Source: Dehalococcoides mccartyi
GTDB taxonomy: Bacteria > Chloroflexota > Dehalococcoidia > Dehalococcoidales > Dehalococcoidaceae
NCBI RefSeq assembly: GCF_001889305.1
Contig: NZ_CP013074.1
Location: 62,001-126,000, forward strand
Direction: 5' to 3'
DNA length: 64,000 nt
Part shown: positions 44,440 to 52,017 of the stretch, piece by piece
Numbering within the stretch: the first letter of the stretch is position 1
Layout: each line of letters opens with the position of its first letter
Translations under genes and position numbers: made by a program
Notes under the pieces: generated by a model
Databases searched by the model: none
What the model saw: the letters and a program-made list of their open reading frames with translations, nothing else
Told to the model about the DNA's origin: nothing

Positions 44440-45621
44440 CTACTTGAGAAAAGTCTGCATCAGATTGCAGCCCTTTTCAAATATTATACCTGTTTTAGCC
44501 GCTTCTTTCTCTGTAAAGCGGTAGACACCGTTAGAGGCAAAACCTTTGCCCCACATCAGGAAGGGTACCGGCTCTGCCACATGGGTTTTAAGTTCAAGCG
44601 GGGTAGGGTGGTCCGGCGTAACCAGCACCCGTATATCTCCGGGATAAGCCAGAAGCTGGCCAACCATAAGCTCATCTATAAGCTCTATTGCCTTTACTTT
44701 ATCTGCCAGGCTGCCGGCATGACCGGCTTCATCCGGCGCTTCTACATGGATTACCGCCAGGTCATTATCCCCAAGTGCCAAAAGGCCGCCCCGCATCTGG
44801 CCGGAAAAATCATTGTTAAGGCCGTCTGTTATGCCGTTTAATTCCAGTATTTTCATATTCATCATAATACCCAGCCCCCGCAGCAAATCCACACCTGAAT
44901 TTAAAACTGCATCCAGCCCGTAAGCCTTTTTGAAAGAGGGCATGGGCGGGATAGGGCCGCTGCCCCAAAACAGCCAGATGGAATTAGCCGGCAGTTTACC
45001 CTGACTCTGGCGGCGGAGGTTTAGCGGGTGGTCTTTGAGTATCTGCTGGGAGGAGCTGATAAGCTGGTTTAAAATAAGGCTGCCCTCACCCTGCGGCAAA
45101 TACGGGGATACCTCACGGTCGGAAATATCGTGGGGAGGGGTGCAGAGCGCTTTGGCCGTATCACCCATGCCCTTTAGTTTAAGCAGGTGGCGGTAATTTA
45201 CCCCGGGGTAAAACTTTACCCGCTCACTGCCAAGCTCTTTGGCTACTGCCTCAAGCAGTTCGGCAGCCTCTTCGCTGGAAATATGCCCGGCCGAGTAACT
45301 GGCCATTTTGCCGTCTATTACAGACACCAGATTACAGCGGAAAACAACCTCGTCAGGGGCAACATCTACCCCCATGCTGACCGCCTCTATAGCCGCCCGC
45401 CCTTTATAATATATTTCGGGGTCATACCCCAGCAGGGACATGCAGGCACAGGCAGACGAAGGCTCCATTCCATGCGGCACATTGGCACTTTGGCCCATAA
45501 AGCCGTTTTTGGCCATTTTATCCAGATTGGGGGTGCGAGCCAGTTCCAGTGCGGTTTTGCCGCCCTGTTCCTTAAGCCCCCAGCCGGAAGCACCGTCAGT
45601 AATAAGTACGCAATATTTCAT
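44440..45621 (-). CDS. apgM: 2,3-bisphosphoglycerate-independent phosphoglycerate mutase, archaeal type
   Basis: The 393-residue enzyme interconverts 2- and 3-phosphoglycerate. It belongs to the alkaline phosphatase superfamily with the ApgM signatures LITDGASGWGL at the start, ARTPNLDKMAKNG, and EPSSACACMSLLGYDPEIYYKGRA (abbreviated; the nucleophile serine is S55 or S56). Later metal ligands are in HVEAPDEAGHAG and VTPDHPTP. This type is typical of archaea and some bacteria such as Chloroflexota and is not related to GpmI by simple alignment. Confidence 0.93.
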   Translation of the reverse strand: MKYCVLITDGASGWGLKEQGGKTALELARTPNLDKMAKNGFMGQSANVPHGMEPSSACACMSLLGYDPEIYYKGRAAIEAVSMGVDVAPDEVVFRCNLVSVIDGKMASYSAGHISSEEAAELLEAVAKELGSERVKFYPGVNYRHLLKLKGMGDTAKALCTPPHDISDREVSPYLPQGEGSLILNQLISSSQQILKDHPLNLRRQSQGKLPANSIWLFWGSGPIPPMPSFKKAYGLDAVLNSGVDLLRGLGIMMNMKILELNGITDGLNNDFSGQMRGGLLALGDNDLAVIHVEAPDEAGHAGSLADKVKAIELIDELMVGQLLAYPGDIRVLVTPDHPTPLELKTHVAEPVPFLMWGKGFASNGVYRFTEKEAAKTGIIFEKGCNLMQTFLK

Positions 45622-45653
45622 TTTATTTAACCCCTGCTTGCTTTAGCTTCAAG

Positions 45654-45682
45654 TTGCCCTTATAAGCAATTGTCTCTATAAT
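45654..45682 (+). promoter_or_regulatory. Promoter of tRNA-Pro
   Basis: TTGCCC (45654-45659) and TATAAT (45677-45682) are 17 bp apart, 11 bases before the tRNA. Confidence 0.75.
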
Positions 45683-45693
45683 AGTAAATCTGG

Positions 45694-45771
45694 CGGGGCG
45701 TAGCGCAGCCTGGTTAGCGCGCAGCGTTCGGGACGCTGAGGCCGGAAGTTCGAATCTTCTCGCCCCGACCA
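45694..45771 (+). tRNA. tRNA-Pro (anticodon CGG)
   Basis: Acceptor CGGGGCG/CGCCCCG, T8 A9, anticodon stem CAGCG/CGCTG enclosing TTCGGGA (anticodon CGG), and T arm with GTTCGAATC are visible. CCA is encoded and ends just before the mazG stop on the other strand. Confidence 0.95.
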
Positions 45772-45773
45772 TT

Positions 45774-46568
45774 CTAATCTGCTTTTTCCCCGTTTTCTTT
45801 CTTTTTAGCCGCCTGCCAGAGTTCATTCTGCTCGGTAAAGCTCAGTTTAGATATATCTTTGCCCATGTTCCGGCAAAGTTCTTCCATGTGTTCAAAGCGG
45901 CTGTAAAAACGTTTATTCGCCCCCCTGAGGGCAGACTCCAAATCTATACCCTGTCTGCGGGCATAATTGGCCAGGGTAAAGAGTATATCCCCGAATTCCT
46001 TTTCTTTTTCAGAAAGGGTAGGGGCAGAGCCGTATTCGGCTATTTCTTCTCCCAGCTTTTCCAGCACCCCTTCGTCTTCTTTCCAGTCAAAACCCACTCT
46101 GGCCACCCGTCCCTGTATTTCCTGACTGTAACTCAGAGCCGGCAGCTGTTTGGGTACACCGGAAAGCATGGGCTTGTCATGACCGCGTTCAGTCTTTTTA
46201 ATCTCCTCCCAGTTATGCAGAACTTCAGCCGGAGACGTAAATTTAGACTGACTGAATACATGGGGATGGCGGCGGATAAGCTTGGTATTTATAGCCTCTA
46301 TCACGTCACCCATGTTAAACTCTTTGGCTTCAGCGCCGATTTCAGCATGGAAAACTATCTGGAGGAGCAAATCACCCAGCTCACCGCAAAAACGCCCCGT
46401 GTCTTCTGCGTCCAAGGATTCCAGCACTTCATAGGTTTCTTCAAGCAGGCTGTCCCGCATGGATTTATGGGTCTGCGCCCTGTCCCAGGGACACCCCTCC
46501 GGACTGCGAAGCATATGCAGAATCTCCTGCAAACTTTCAAAACTGCGCAGGTCTTGCGGCTGTTTCAT
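45774..46568 (-). CDS. mazG: Nucleoside triphosphate pyrophosphohydrolase MazG
   Basis: MazG hydrolyses (d)NTPs to monophosphates, removing aberrant nucleotides and modulating ppGpp. The 264-residue protein has two MazG repeats. The first, with CPWDRAQTHKSMRDSLLEETYEV (abbreviated) and GELGDLLLQIVFHAEIG, holds the active metal-binding EExxE/ExxD residues. The second, with LGEEIAEYGSAP and EFGDILFTLANYAR, also looks intact. The length matches the bacterial two-domain type. Confidence 0.94.
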   Translation of the reverse strand: MKQPQDLRSFESLQEILHMLRSPEGCPWDRAQTHKSMRDSLLEETYEVLESLDAEDTGRFCGELGDLLLQIVFHAEIGAEAKEFNMGDVIEAINTKLIRRHPHVFSQSKFTSPAEVLHNWEEIKKTERGHDKPMLSGVPKQLPALSYSQEIQGRVARVGFDWKEDEGVLEKLGEEIAEYGSAPTLSEKEKEFGDILFTLANYARRQGIDLESALRGANKRFYSRFEHMEELCRNMGKDISKLSFTEQNELWQAAKKKENGEKAD

Positions 46569-46623
46569 GGCATACCCCCTAAGACTACTGGTGTGATTAT
46601 ACGTTTATAACCCTTAGCTTGAC

Positions 46624-46654
46624 AAGAAAAAGCCCCGCTTTAGGGCGGGGCTTT
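46624..46654 (-). terminator. Terminator of the YugP-like protease gene
   Basis: AAAGCCCCGC and GCGGGGCTTT arms (46629-46638 and 46645-46654) enclose six bases; on the minus strand the hairpin is followed by TTTTTCTTG. Confidence 0.8.
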
Positions 46655-46680
46655 GAATGGATAAGCGTCGGATTAAATAT

Positions 46681-47379
46681 TTAGTCTCTCCGCCCGAACC
46701 CTACCAGCATAAGCACAAAATAAAGCAGCTGGCCTACCGCCTGAAGCAAAGCCGCCACGTAAGTAAGGGCTGCCGCACCCAATACTGCTTTGACCCCAGC
46801 TGACTCTCTGACCGAAACCAGTGAGCCGCCGCTAAGCATAGCCATGGCCCTGCTGGAAGCGTTAAACTCCACCGGCAGGGTAATGAGCGAAAATATTACC
46901 GCCACCGCAAATAAAGCAACCCCCGCCCAGGCAACCGGAAGCCCGAAGGACAAAGAGAAGCCATACAGGAACAAACCCACCAGTACCAGAATGAAACCGA
47001 ACTGACTGCCGAAACTGGCCACCGGGAAAAGGGAATTACGGACTTTCAGGGGGGCGTAAAACTCCCTGTCCTGAACGGCATGGCCTACTTCATGGGCAAC
47101 AATACCTATAGAAGCCACCGAAGCGGTATTAGCTACTTCGGGAGACAGCCTGAGTACCTTGGCTCTGGGGTCATAGTGGTCTGAAAGCTTGCCCTTGGTA
47201 AGCTCCACCTGAACATTTCCCAGCCCGTGTTCGTCCAGCAGCCGTCTGGCCGCCTGAAGACCGCTGAGACCGGCCAGATTGCCCACTTTGGAATATTTTT
47301 TAAAAGAACTGCTTACCCGCCACTGGGCATACAGCATCAGCGCCAGGGGAGGCAGCATAAACAGCAGATACAAAAACAT
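46681..47379 (-). CDS. YugP-type neutral zinc metallopeptidase, membrane
   Basis: The 232-residue protein has an N-terminal membrane helix (1-19), the zinc motif IVAHEVGHAVQDRE (about residues 93-106), and three further hydrophobic helices (about 122-142, 146-166 and 196-226). It matches the Zn_peptidase_2 (PF04298, YugP) family. Helix-bounded HExxH near the middle places the active site at the membrane face. It has its own terminator and no evident partner. Confidence 0.9.
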   Translation of the reverse strand: MFLYLLFMLPPLALMLYAQWRVSSSFKKYSKVGNLAGLSGLQAARRLLDEHGLGNVQVELTKGKLSDHYDPRAKVLRLSPEVANTASVASIGIVAHEVGHAVQDREFYAPLKVRNSLFPVASFGSQFGFILVLVGLFLYGFSLSFGLPVAWAGVALFAVAVIFSLITLPVEFNASSRAMAMLSGGSLVSVRESAGVKAVLGAAALTYVAALLQAVGQLLYFVLMLVGFGRRD

Positions 47380-47456
47380 GATATGCTCCTTAGGTTACAT
47401 AAATATATTATATTTTAACAGAAATATCCCAGCCGATAAAGGCGGTGTGCCTGCGG

Positions 47457-47485
47457 TTGCATTTGGGTTGCATATTTGCTATATT
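47457..47485 (+). promoter_or_regulatory. Promoter of rpsT
   Basis: TTGCAT (47457-47462) and TATATT (47480-47485) are 17 bp apart, 32 bases ahead of the rpsT start. Confidence 0.65.
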
Positions 47486-47517
47486 CCATAGGTACATTTT
47501 ATTGGAGGTAGACTCAC

Positions 47518-47784
47518 TTGCCTAACACAAAATCTGCGGAAAAAGCTTTGCGCGTAGCAGATGCCAACCGTCAGGAGAACCGCCGGGCCAAGAGCCAGGT
47601 AAAGACCAGCCTGACCAAGGTCAAGAAACTGGTTGACGCCGGTTCGCTAACCGAAGCTGAAGCCGCTGCTGTGTCCGCTCAGAGCACTTTAGATAAGGCT
47701 GCCGAAAAGGGCATTCTTCACCCCAAAAACGCCGCCCGCCGCAAAAGCCGCCTGATGAAAAAGCTCAACCAAGCCGCTAAATAA
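47518..47784 (+). CDS. rpsT: 30S ribosomal protein S20
   Basis: S20 binds 16S rRNA in the small subunit body. The 88-residue, lysine/arginine/alanine-rich helical protein has the family patterns NTKSAEKALRVADANRQENRR at the start (abbreviated), KAAEKGILHPKNAARRKSRLMKKLN at the end. The start is a TTG at 47518 with GGAGGT ten bases upstream; no ATG fits. In many bacteria S20 represses its own translation, and the TTG start is also seen in E. coli. Confidence 0.94.
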   Translation: MPNTKSAEKALRVADANRQENRRAKSQVKTSLTKVKKLVDAGSLTEAEAAAVSAQSTLDKAAEKGILHPKNAARRKSRLMKKLNQAAK

Positions 47785-47823
47785 CTCCGCTTTTTATTTG
47801 CGTTTTTCACCTTCCTTTGTGTA

Positions 47824-47868
47824 TTGACAGGGAAGGTGTTTTTGATTTATTATGTAGAACAAGTGTTC
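47824..47868 (+). promoter_or_regulatory. lexA promoter with LexA (SOS) box
   Basis: TTGACA (47824-47829) and TATTAT (47848-47853) are 18 bp apart. The next bases carry AGAAC-AAGT-GTTCT with core GAAC-N4-GTTC at 47857-47868, an exact match to the Gram-positive-type SOS box. LexA would bind across the transcription start and repress its own gene. Confidence 0.8.
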
Positions 47869-47884
47869 TTATGCGGGGACAGAG

Positions 47885-48529
47885 TTGACTTTGAAACTGA
47901 CCACCAGACAGCGGGCTATGATAGATTTTATTGCCCGTTTCCGCCGCCGTTACGGATATCCCCCCAGCATACGGGATATTGTAAACGGCTGTAATATCAG
48001 CTCTACCTCTGTGGTTGATTATAATCTGAAAATCCTGCAGAAAATGGGGCTTATCCGCCGTCAGGCTGAGATATCCCGCGGGATTGAGCTGGTGGGCACG
48101 GAAGAAACCGAAGAAGGGCGTATAAGCATACCGGTTATCGGCCAGATTGCCGCCGGCATCCCCATACCCGTTCCCGAATCAGACAGCTTTGCGGTAGTCA
48201 CTTCTGACGAAAATATAGAGGTGACCGAAGACCTTACCCGCGGCCGGGAGAATATCTACGCTTTGCGGGTTAAGGGCGTCTCCATGATAGAAGATTTGAT
48301 AAATGACGGAGACCTGGTAATAATGCAGCACACCCAAACAGTGGACAACGGCGAAACGGCTGCTGTCTGGCTGAAAGACCAGAAAGAAGTCACCCTGAAA
48401 AAGGTTTATATGGAACCGGGCAGGGTGCGCCTGCAACCGGCCAACCGCACTATGCCGCCCATATATACCCAGCCGGATAATGTTGAAATACAGGGGCGGG
48501 TTATAGCTGTAATCCGCCAGATGGATTAG
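47885..48529 (+). CDS. lexA: LexA repressor
   Basis: The SOS repressor, 214 residues from the TTG at 47885 (another TTG is two codons on). The N-terminal winged helix has RFRRRYGYPPSIRDIVNG (residues 18-35). The self-cleavage site is A90-G91 in GQIAAGIP, and the serine/lysine pair is S133 (KGVSMIEDL) and K172 (EVTLKK). The SOS box 17 bases upstream supports autoregulation. recA at 19294 and the dinB-type polymerase at the right edge are the expected other SOS genes. Confidence 0.95.
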   Translation: MTLKLTTRQRAMIDFIARFRRRYGYPPSIRDIVNGCNISSTSVVDYNLKILQKMGLIRRQAEISRGIELVGTEETEEGRISIPVIGQIAAGIPIPVPESDSFAVVTSDENIEVTEDLTRGRENIYALRVKGVSMIEDLINDGDLVIMQHTQTVDNGETAAVWLKDQKEVTLKKVYMEPGRVRLQPANRTMPPIYTQPDNVEIQGRVIAVIRQMD

Positions 48530-48543
48530 GGGACAAGCCGGCT

Positions 48544-49125
48544 TTGAATAGACAAATACCCCCTGAAACCCTGAACTGGTTTATACAGGCCGGAAAACTG
48601 CTTTTCAGCAGGGGGCTGGTTTCTTCGCACTCCGGCAACCTTAGCCAGAGACAGCAGGACGAGCTTTACATAACCAGAACAGGCAGTTCGCTGCCCCTCT
48701 TTGCCGAAACAGACCTGATACTTACAGGTATAGATTATGATGACCAGTTTACCCCACTTGCTTCAAGTGAACTGCCGGTACACCGGGCTATTTACCGCCG
48801 CACTTCCGCCAAAGCCATAGTCCATGCCCACCCGCCGTATGCGGCCGCCCTTTCCCTGCTTGAGGCGGAAATAATACCGGACTGCGGTGAGGGACTTTAT
48901 TGTATGGGGGCTATACCGGTTATCGGTTTCGGGGAGAGGGTTCACCCCGGCGGTATGGCGGAAGAAGCAGCCCAGGCACTTGAAAATCGCAAGATTATAG
49001 TAGTAGCCGGGCATGGCAGCTTTGCCATAGGGGAAACTATTGAAGAAGCCCTGAAATACACCTTTGCTTTGGAAGAAATGTGCCAGGTGACTTATTTAGC
49101 CCGCCAGCTGAAGCGGGCTTGCTAA
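48544..49125 (+). CDS. Class II aldolase/adducin family protein
   Basis: The 193-residue protein has the class II aldolase fold of L-fuculose-phosphate aldolase: SSHSGNLSQR (about residues 27-36), TRTGSSLP, VHAHPPYAAALS (zinc histidines, about 94-105), and AGHGSFAIGET near residue 157. The start is a TTG at 48544, 14 bases after lexA. In Chloroflexota such enzymes act on sugar phosphates or in methionine-salvage steps; the substrate is not shown. It is convergent with fmt and overlaps it by four bases. Confidence 0.82.
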   Translation: MNRQIPPETLNWFIQAGKLLFSRGLVSSHSGNLSQRQQDELYITRTGSSLPLFAETDLILTGIDYDDQFTPLASSELPVHRAIYRRTSAKAIVHAHPPYAAALSLLEAEIIPDCGEGLYCMGAIPVIGFGERVHPGGMAEEAAQALENRKIIVVAGHGSFAIGETIEEALKYTFALEEMCQVTYLARQLKRAC

Positions 49126-50069
49126 ACCCCCAGATAAGCCCCGTCAAAGTGGCGCTGACCGCGCAGGAAATCTGCCGCAGAGCAGGCGGCTTTGCCCTCC
49201 AGCTGAAGCCGGATTATCTCAAGCTCTCCCGAAGCTGAGCCGACCATTATTCTGTCACCTTCATAAACCCTGACCTGAGACGACTGTAAGCCCAAACCCA
49301 GATTTTGGGGGCTTGCTTCCAGTATTTTCAGGGTCTTTTGATTATATAAAGTAAAAACACCCGGCCAGGGGAAAAAAGCCCTTACCCGCCGTTCAATTTC
49401 CGCTGCCGGAGTCTGCCAGTTTACCTGCCCCATTTCCTTAGTGACCATACCGAAATAAGTGGCCTTTGCATTATCCTGAAGCTCCGGCTGGGGCAAAGAG
49501 GGAATCCGGCTTAATAACTCTAAAAGCAGACAGCCGCCGATAAAGGCCAGTTTGTCAGCCAAAAGCGGTGTGGTATCTTCCGGGCGGACAGGTATCGCAG
49601 CCCGGGAATAAACCGGCCCGGTATCCAGCCCGGCTTCCAGTTTCATCAGGGAAACGCCGGCCCATTCGTCACCCCCCAGCAGAGTTGCGGCCACCGGGGT
49701 TGCCCCTCGGTAACGGGGCAGCAGGGAGGGGTGGATATTTAAGACCCCGTATGCGGGTATATCCAGCACCGTCTGGGGCAAGATAAGGCCATAAGCCGCC
49801 ACTACTATTACATCCGGCTTAAGCTCACTTAAGACTGCCTGCTCTTCAGGTTTCTTAAGGCTTTGGGGCTGGTAAACCGCCAGTCCGTGTTCCAGTGCCA
49901 GTGCCTTTACCGGGGGAGGACAAAGCTCACGCCCCCGCCCGGCCGGACGGTCAGGCTGGGTATAAACCCCGCAGATATCATATCCTTCGACAAGGAGCAT
50001 CTTAAGCGGAGTAAGGGCAAATTCGGGGCTGCCCATAAAAACAATCCTGAGTTCATTCATCACCGCCAT
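49122..50069 (-). CDS. fmt: Methionyl-tRNA formyltransferase
   Basis: Fmt formylates initiator Met-tRNA using 10-formyl-THF. The 315-residue protein has the folate-binding IVFMGSPEFA near the start, NIHPSLLPRYRGATP (about residue 110-124) with the catalytic Asn/His, a later LDTGPV motif and an OB-fold-like C-terminal domain. Two candidate starts exist: ATG at 50069 and ATG at 50060; the latter gives MNELRIVF, closer to family length. It overlaps the aldolase gene at the 3' end, tail to tail. Confidence 0.95.
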   Translation of the reverse strand: MAVMNELRIVFMGSPEFALTPLKMLLVEGYDICGVYTQPDRPAGRGRELCPPPVKALALEHGLAVYQPQSLKKPEEQAVLSELKPDVIVVAAYGLILPQTVLDIPAYGVLNIHPSLLPRYRGATPVAATLLGGDEWAGVSLMKLEAGLDTGPVYSRAAIPVRPEDTTPLLADKLAFIGGCLLLELLSRIPSLPQPELQDNAKATYFGMVTKEMGQVNWQTPAAEIERRVRAFFPWPGVFTLYNQKTLKILEASPQNLGLGLQSSQVRVYEGDRIMVGSASGELEIIRLQLEGKAACSAADFLRGQRHFDGAYLGV

Positions 50070-50352
50070 TGTAACACCGCCTAATTACCATAACAACTTT
50101 ATTTTGATTTATGCACCTATGAGGGCAGAAAGAGGCTAAAAACAGACATATCAGTGAGATTTGGAGAGTAAGGGAGTGTCAAGTGACCTTCTATCCCTGC
50201 CACAGGCACCTTGCTTGTTGTCAACCGCCATTGTTACTATTTATCTAGTCTTTAACAGATTGGTACTTATTCTTACAGGGGTGGATCATTTTCATGGTAG
50301 AGTGCTTACCCCCTTGATTTCAAACACGGTTTAATTACTGGGAGGGATATTT
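50070..50352. other. Intergenic region upstream of dnaA (283 bp)
   Basis: No gene is visible. The stretch contains one near-consensus classical DnaA box, TTATGCACC at 50109-50117 (eight of nine to TTATNCACA), and no repeat of the nonamers found on the other side of dnaA. The dnaA promoter was not identified with confidence. Confidence 0.4.
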
Positions 50353-51687
50353 TTGTCTATTCGGCCTGCACAAGAACTGTGGGAAACAGCCCTGGGGGAA
50401 ATTGAACTTCAGGTAAACAAGCCCAATTTCCGCACCTGGTTTGCCAAAACTGTCGGCCTTAAGTACGATGGCAGTGAGTTTATTATAGGCGTTCCCAATA
50501 CTTTTGTAGCCGAATATCTAGAGATCAATCAGCGTTCGCTGATTGAAAAAACCCTGATAAATATTACCCACAGCCCGGTTGAGCTGGGTTTCCAGCTTGT
50601 CCAGTCCGCTCAGGTACAGGCTAGCGCTCCCCAAACAGCCAGAGAGAAAACTGTTTCGCCCTTTAACCCCCGTTACACCTTTGAATCCTTTATAGTGGGC
50701 TCCTGCAACCGCCTGGCTCATGCCGCTTCGCTGGCCGCCGCCCAGAATCCCGGCAAGAGCTACAACCCGCTTTATATCTATGCGGCAGCCGGTTTAGGCA
50801 AGACCCATCTTTTACAGGCTATCGGCCATCTGGCAAACTTAAACCGCCGCAAGGCCCTGTATGTCAGCGGGGAACAGTTTACCACTGATTTTATATCATC
50901 TATCCGAAACGGCCAGACAGAAGAGTTCCGTGCCCGCTACCGGGATGTAGATTTATTGCTGCTGGATGATGTCCAGTTTATCGGCGGCAAGGAGCAGACC
51001 GAAGAATGCCTGTTCCATACCTTTAATGACCTGCATAACTCCAACCGCCAGATAGTTATTTCAGCGGATTCACCCCCAAAGTCACTGCCCCAGCTGGCCG
51101 AAAGATTGCGTTCCCGTTTTGAGTGGGGGCTGACTATTGAGATTGAACCGCCTGATGAAAAAACCCGCTTTGAGCTTTTACAGCTTAAAGCCGAGCAATC
51201 CGGTGCCGAACTTAATATGGATACCCTGGAGTATCTGGCACAGGAAGTAAAGCATAATATCCGTGAATTGGAAGGCAGCCTTAACCGGGTGCTGGCTTAT
51301 GCCCGCCTGTTAAGGGCAACCATTACCCCTGATCTGGCCGCCAGAGCCCTTTCAGATATCGGCTCACGCCCGATCAGGGAAAACAGCCCTCTCCGTCCCG
51401 GTAATATAATTTCAGCCGTATCCCAGGTATTTCAAGTACCGACAACCGAACTTTTGGGTGCCGCCCGTGACAAAGATACGGCTCTGGCCCGTCAGTTTGC
51501 CATGTTTATGCTTAAGCAGCAGAATTCGGCCTCTCTGGTAGAAATAGGCCAGTCTTTGGGGGGAAGAAGCGCTTCCACCGTCAGCCACGCCTGCGATAAA
51601 ATCCAGCTGGAGCTGGAAAACAGCGCTTTTCTTCGCCTGAAAATGTCTGAGGTTCAAAACCACCTTTCCCAGCAGCGTCTTCCTTGA
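50353..51687 (+). CDS. dnaA: Chromosomal replication initiator DnaA, with altered DNA-contact residues
   Basis: The 444-residue protein starts at a TTG behind GGGAGG. Domain I occupies about residues 1-85, the AAA+ core about 105-330, with the P-loop AAAGLGKTH in place of the usual GGxGLGKTH and the Walker B LLLLDDVQFIGGKEQTEE region. Domain IV (about 345-444) has the helix-turn-helix but reads GGRSASTVSHA where nearly all DnaA proteins have GGRDHTTVxHA. Aligned to E. coli, D433, H434 and T435 are S406, A407 and S408, P423 is V396, while R399 is kept as R372. The major-groove contacts are thus changed, which predicts a different DnaA box. Confidence 0.95.
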   Translation: MSIRPAQELWETALGEIELQVNKPNFRTWFAKTVGLKYDGSEFIIGVPNTFVAEYLEINQRSLIEKTLINITHSPVELGFQLVQSAQVQASAPQTAREKTVSPFNPRYTFESFIVGSCNRLAHAASLAAAQNPGKSYNPLYIYAAAGLGKTHLLQAIGHLANLNRRKALYVSGEQFTTDFISSIRNGQTEEFRARYRDVDLLLLDDVQFIGGKEQTEECLFHTFNDLHNSNRQIVISADSPPKSLPQLAERLRSRFEWGLTIEIEPPDEKTRFELLQLKAEQSGAELNMDTLEYLAQEVKHNIRELEGSLNRVLAYARLLRATITPDLAARALSDIGSRPIRENSPLRPGNIISAVSQVFQVPTTELLGAARDKDTALARQFAMFMLKQQNSASLVEIGQSLGGRSASTVSHACDKIQLELENSAFLRLKMSEVQNHLSQQRLP

Positions 51688-52017
51688 TACCTGTAATCCG
51701 CTGTTTCTTGCCGCCCCTTCCGCAGTTGATAGTTTCCCCTTAATAACAGGCTGTTTGCCAAACGCTTTTGCCGGTTTTTCTATTATTTTTAGACAGTAGT
51801 TCTATAACTTTGTTATATTTTTCGATAACTGGACTAAATTTTCTATAACTTTACGGGAACTCTGCTTTGGAAAACGCACTCTGTGCTTAAAATAGAGTTT
51901 TTACTCGTAAAGCCTTATTATTAGTATTTCTGATATACTTAAAAAACAAACAAGTTAAAGTTAATGGGATTTCGATAACCGAAGAGTTTGATAACTTTTT
52001 AGATAAGGTGTTTTGAT
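51688..52017. other. Candidate chromosomal origin (oriC) between dnaA and obg
   Basis: This 330-bp gap has no gene. It holds five same-orientation nonamers TT(C/T)(T/G)ATAAC at 51800-51808, 51821-51829, 51841-51849, 51971-51979 and 51987-51995; on the minus strand they read TTAT(C/A)(G/A)AA(A/C) after a leading G. The first three are 21 and 20 bp apart, so on one face of the helix. The line 51781-51840 is 78 % A+T (13 G/C of 60), and the region around it is similarly AT-rich, suitable for unwinding. Position next to dnaA, phasing and AT-richness support an origin; classical TTATCCACA boxes are absent. Confidence 0.65.

Noticed and set aside
50109-50117. TTATGCACC upstream of dnaA as proof of classical DnaA boxes
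   Set aside because: A single eight-of-nine match is expected by chance and there is no cluster.
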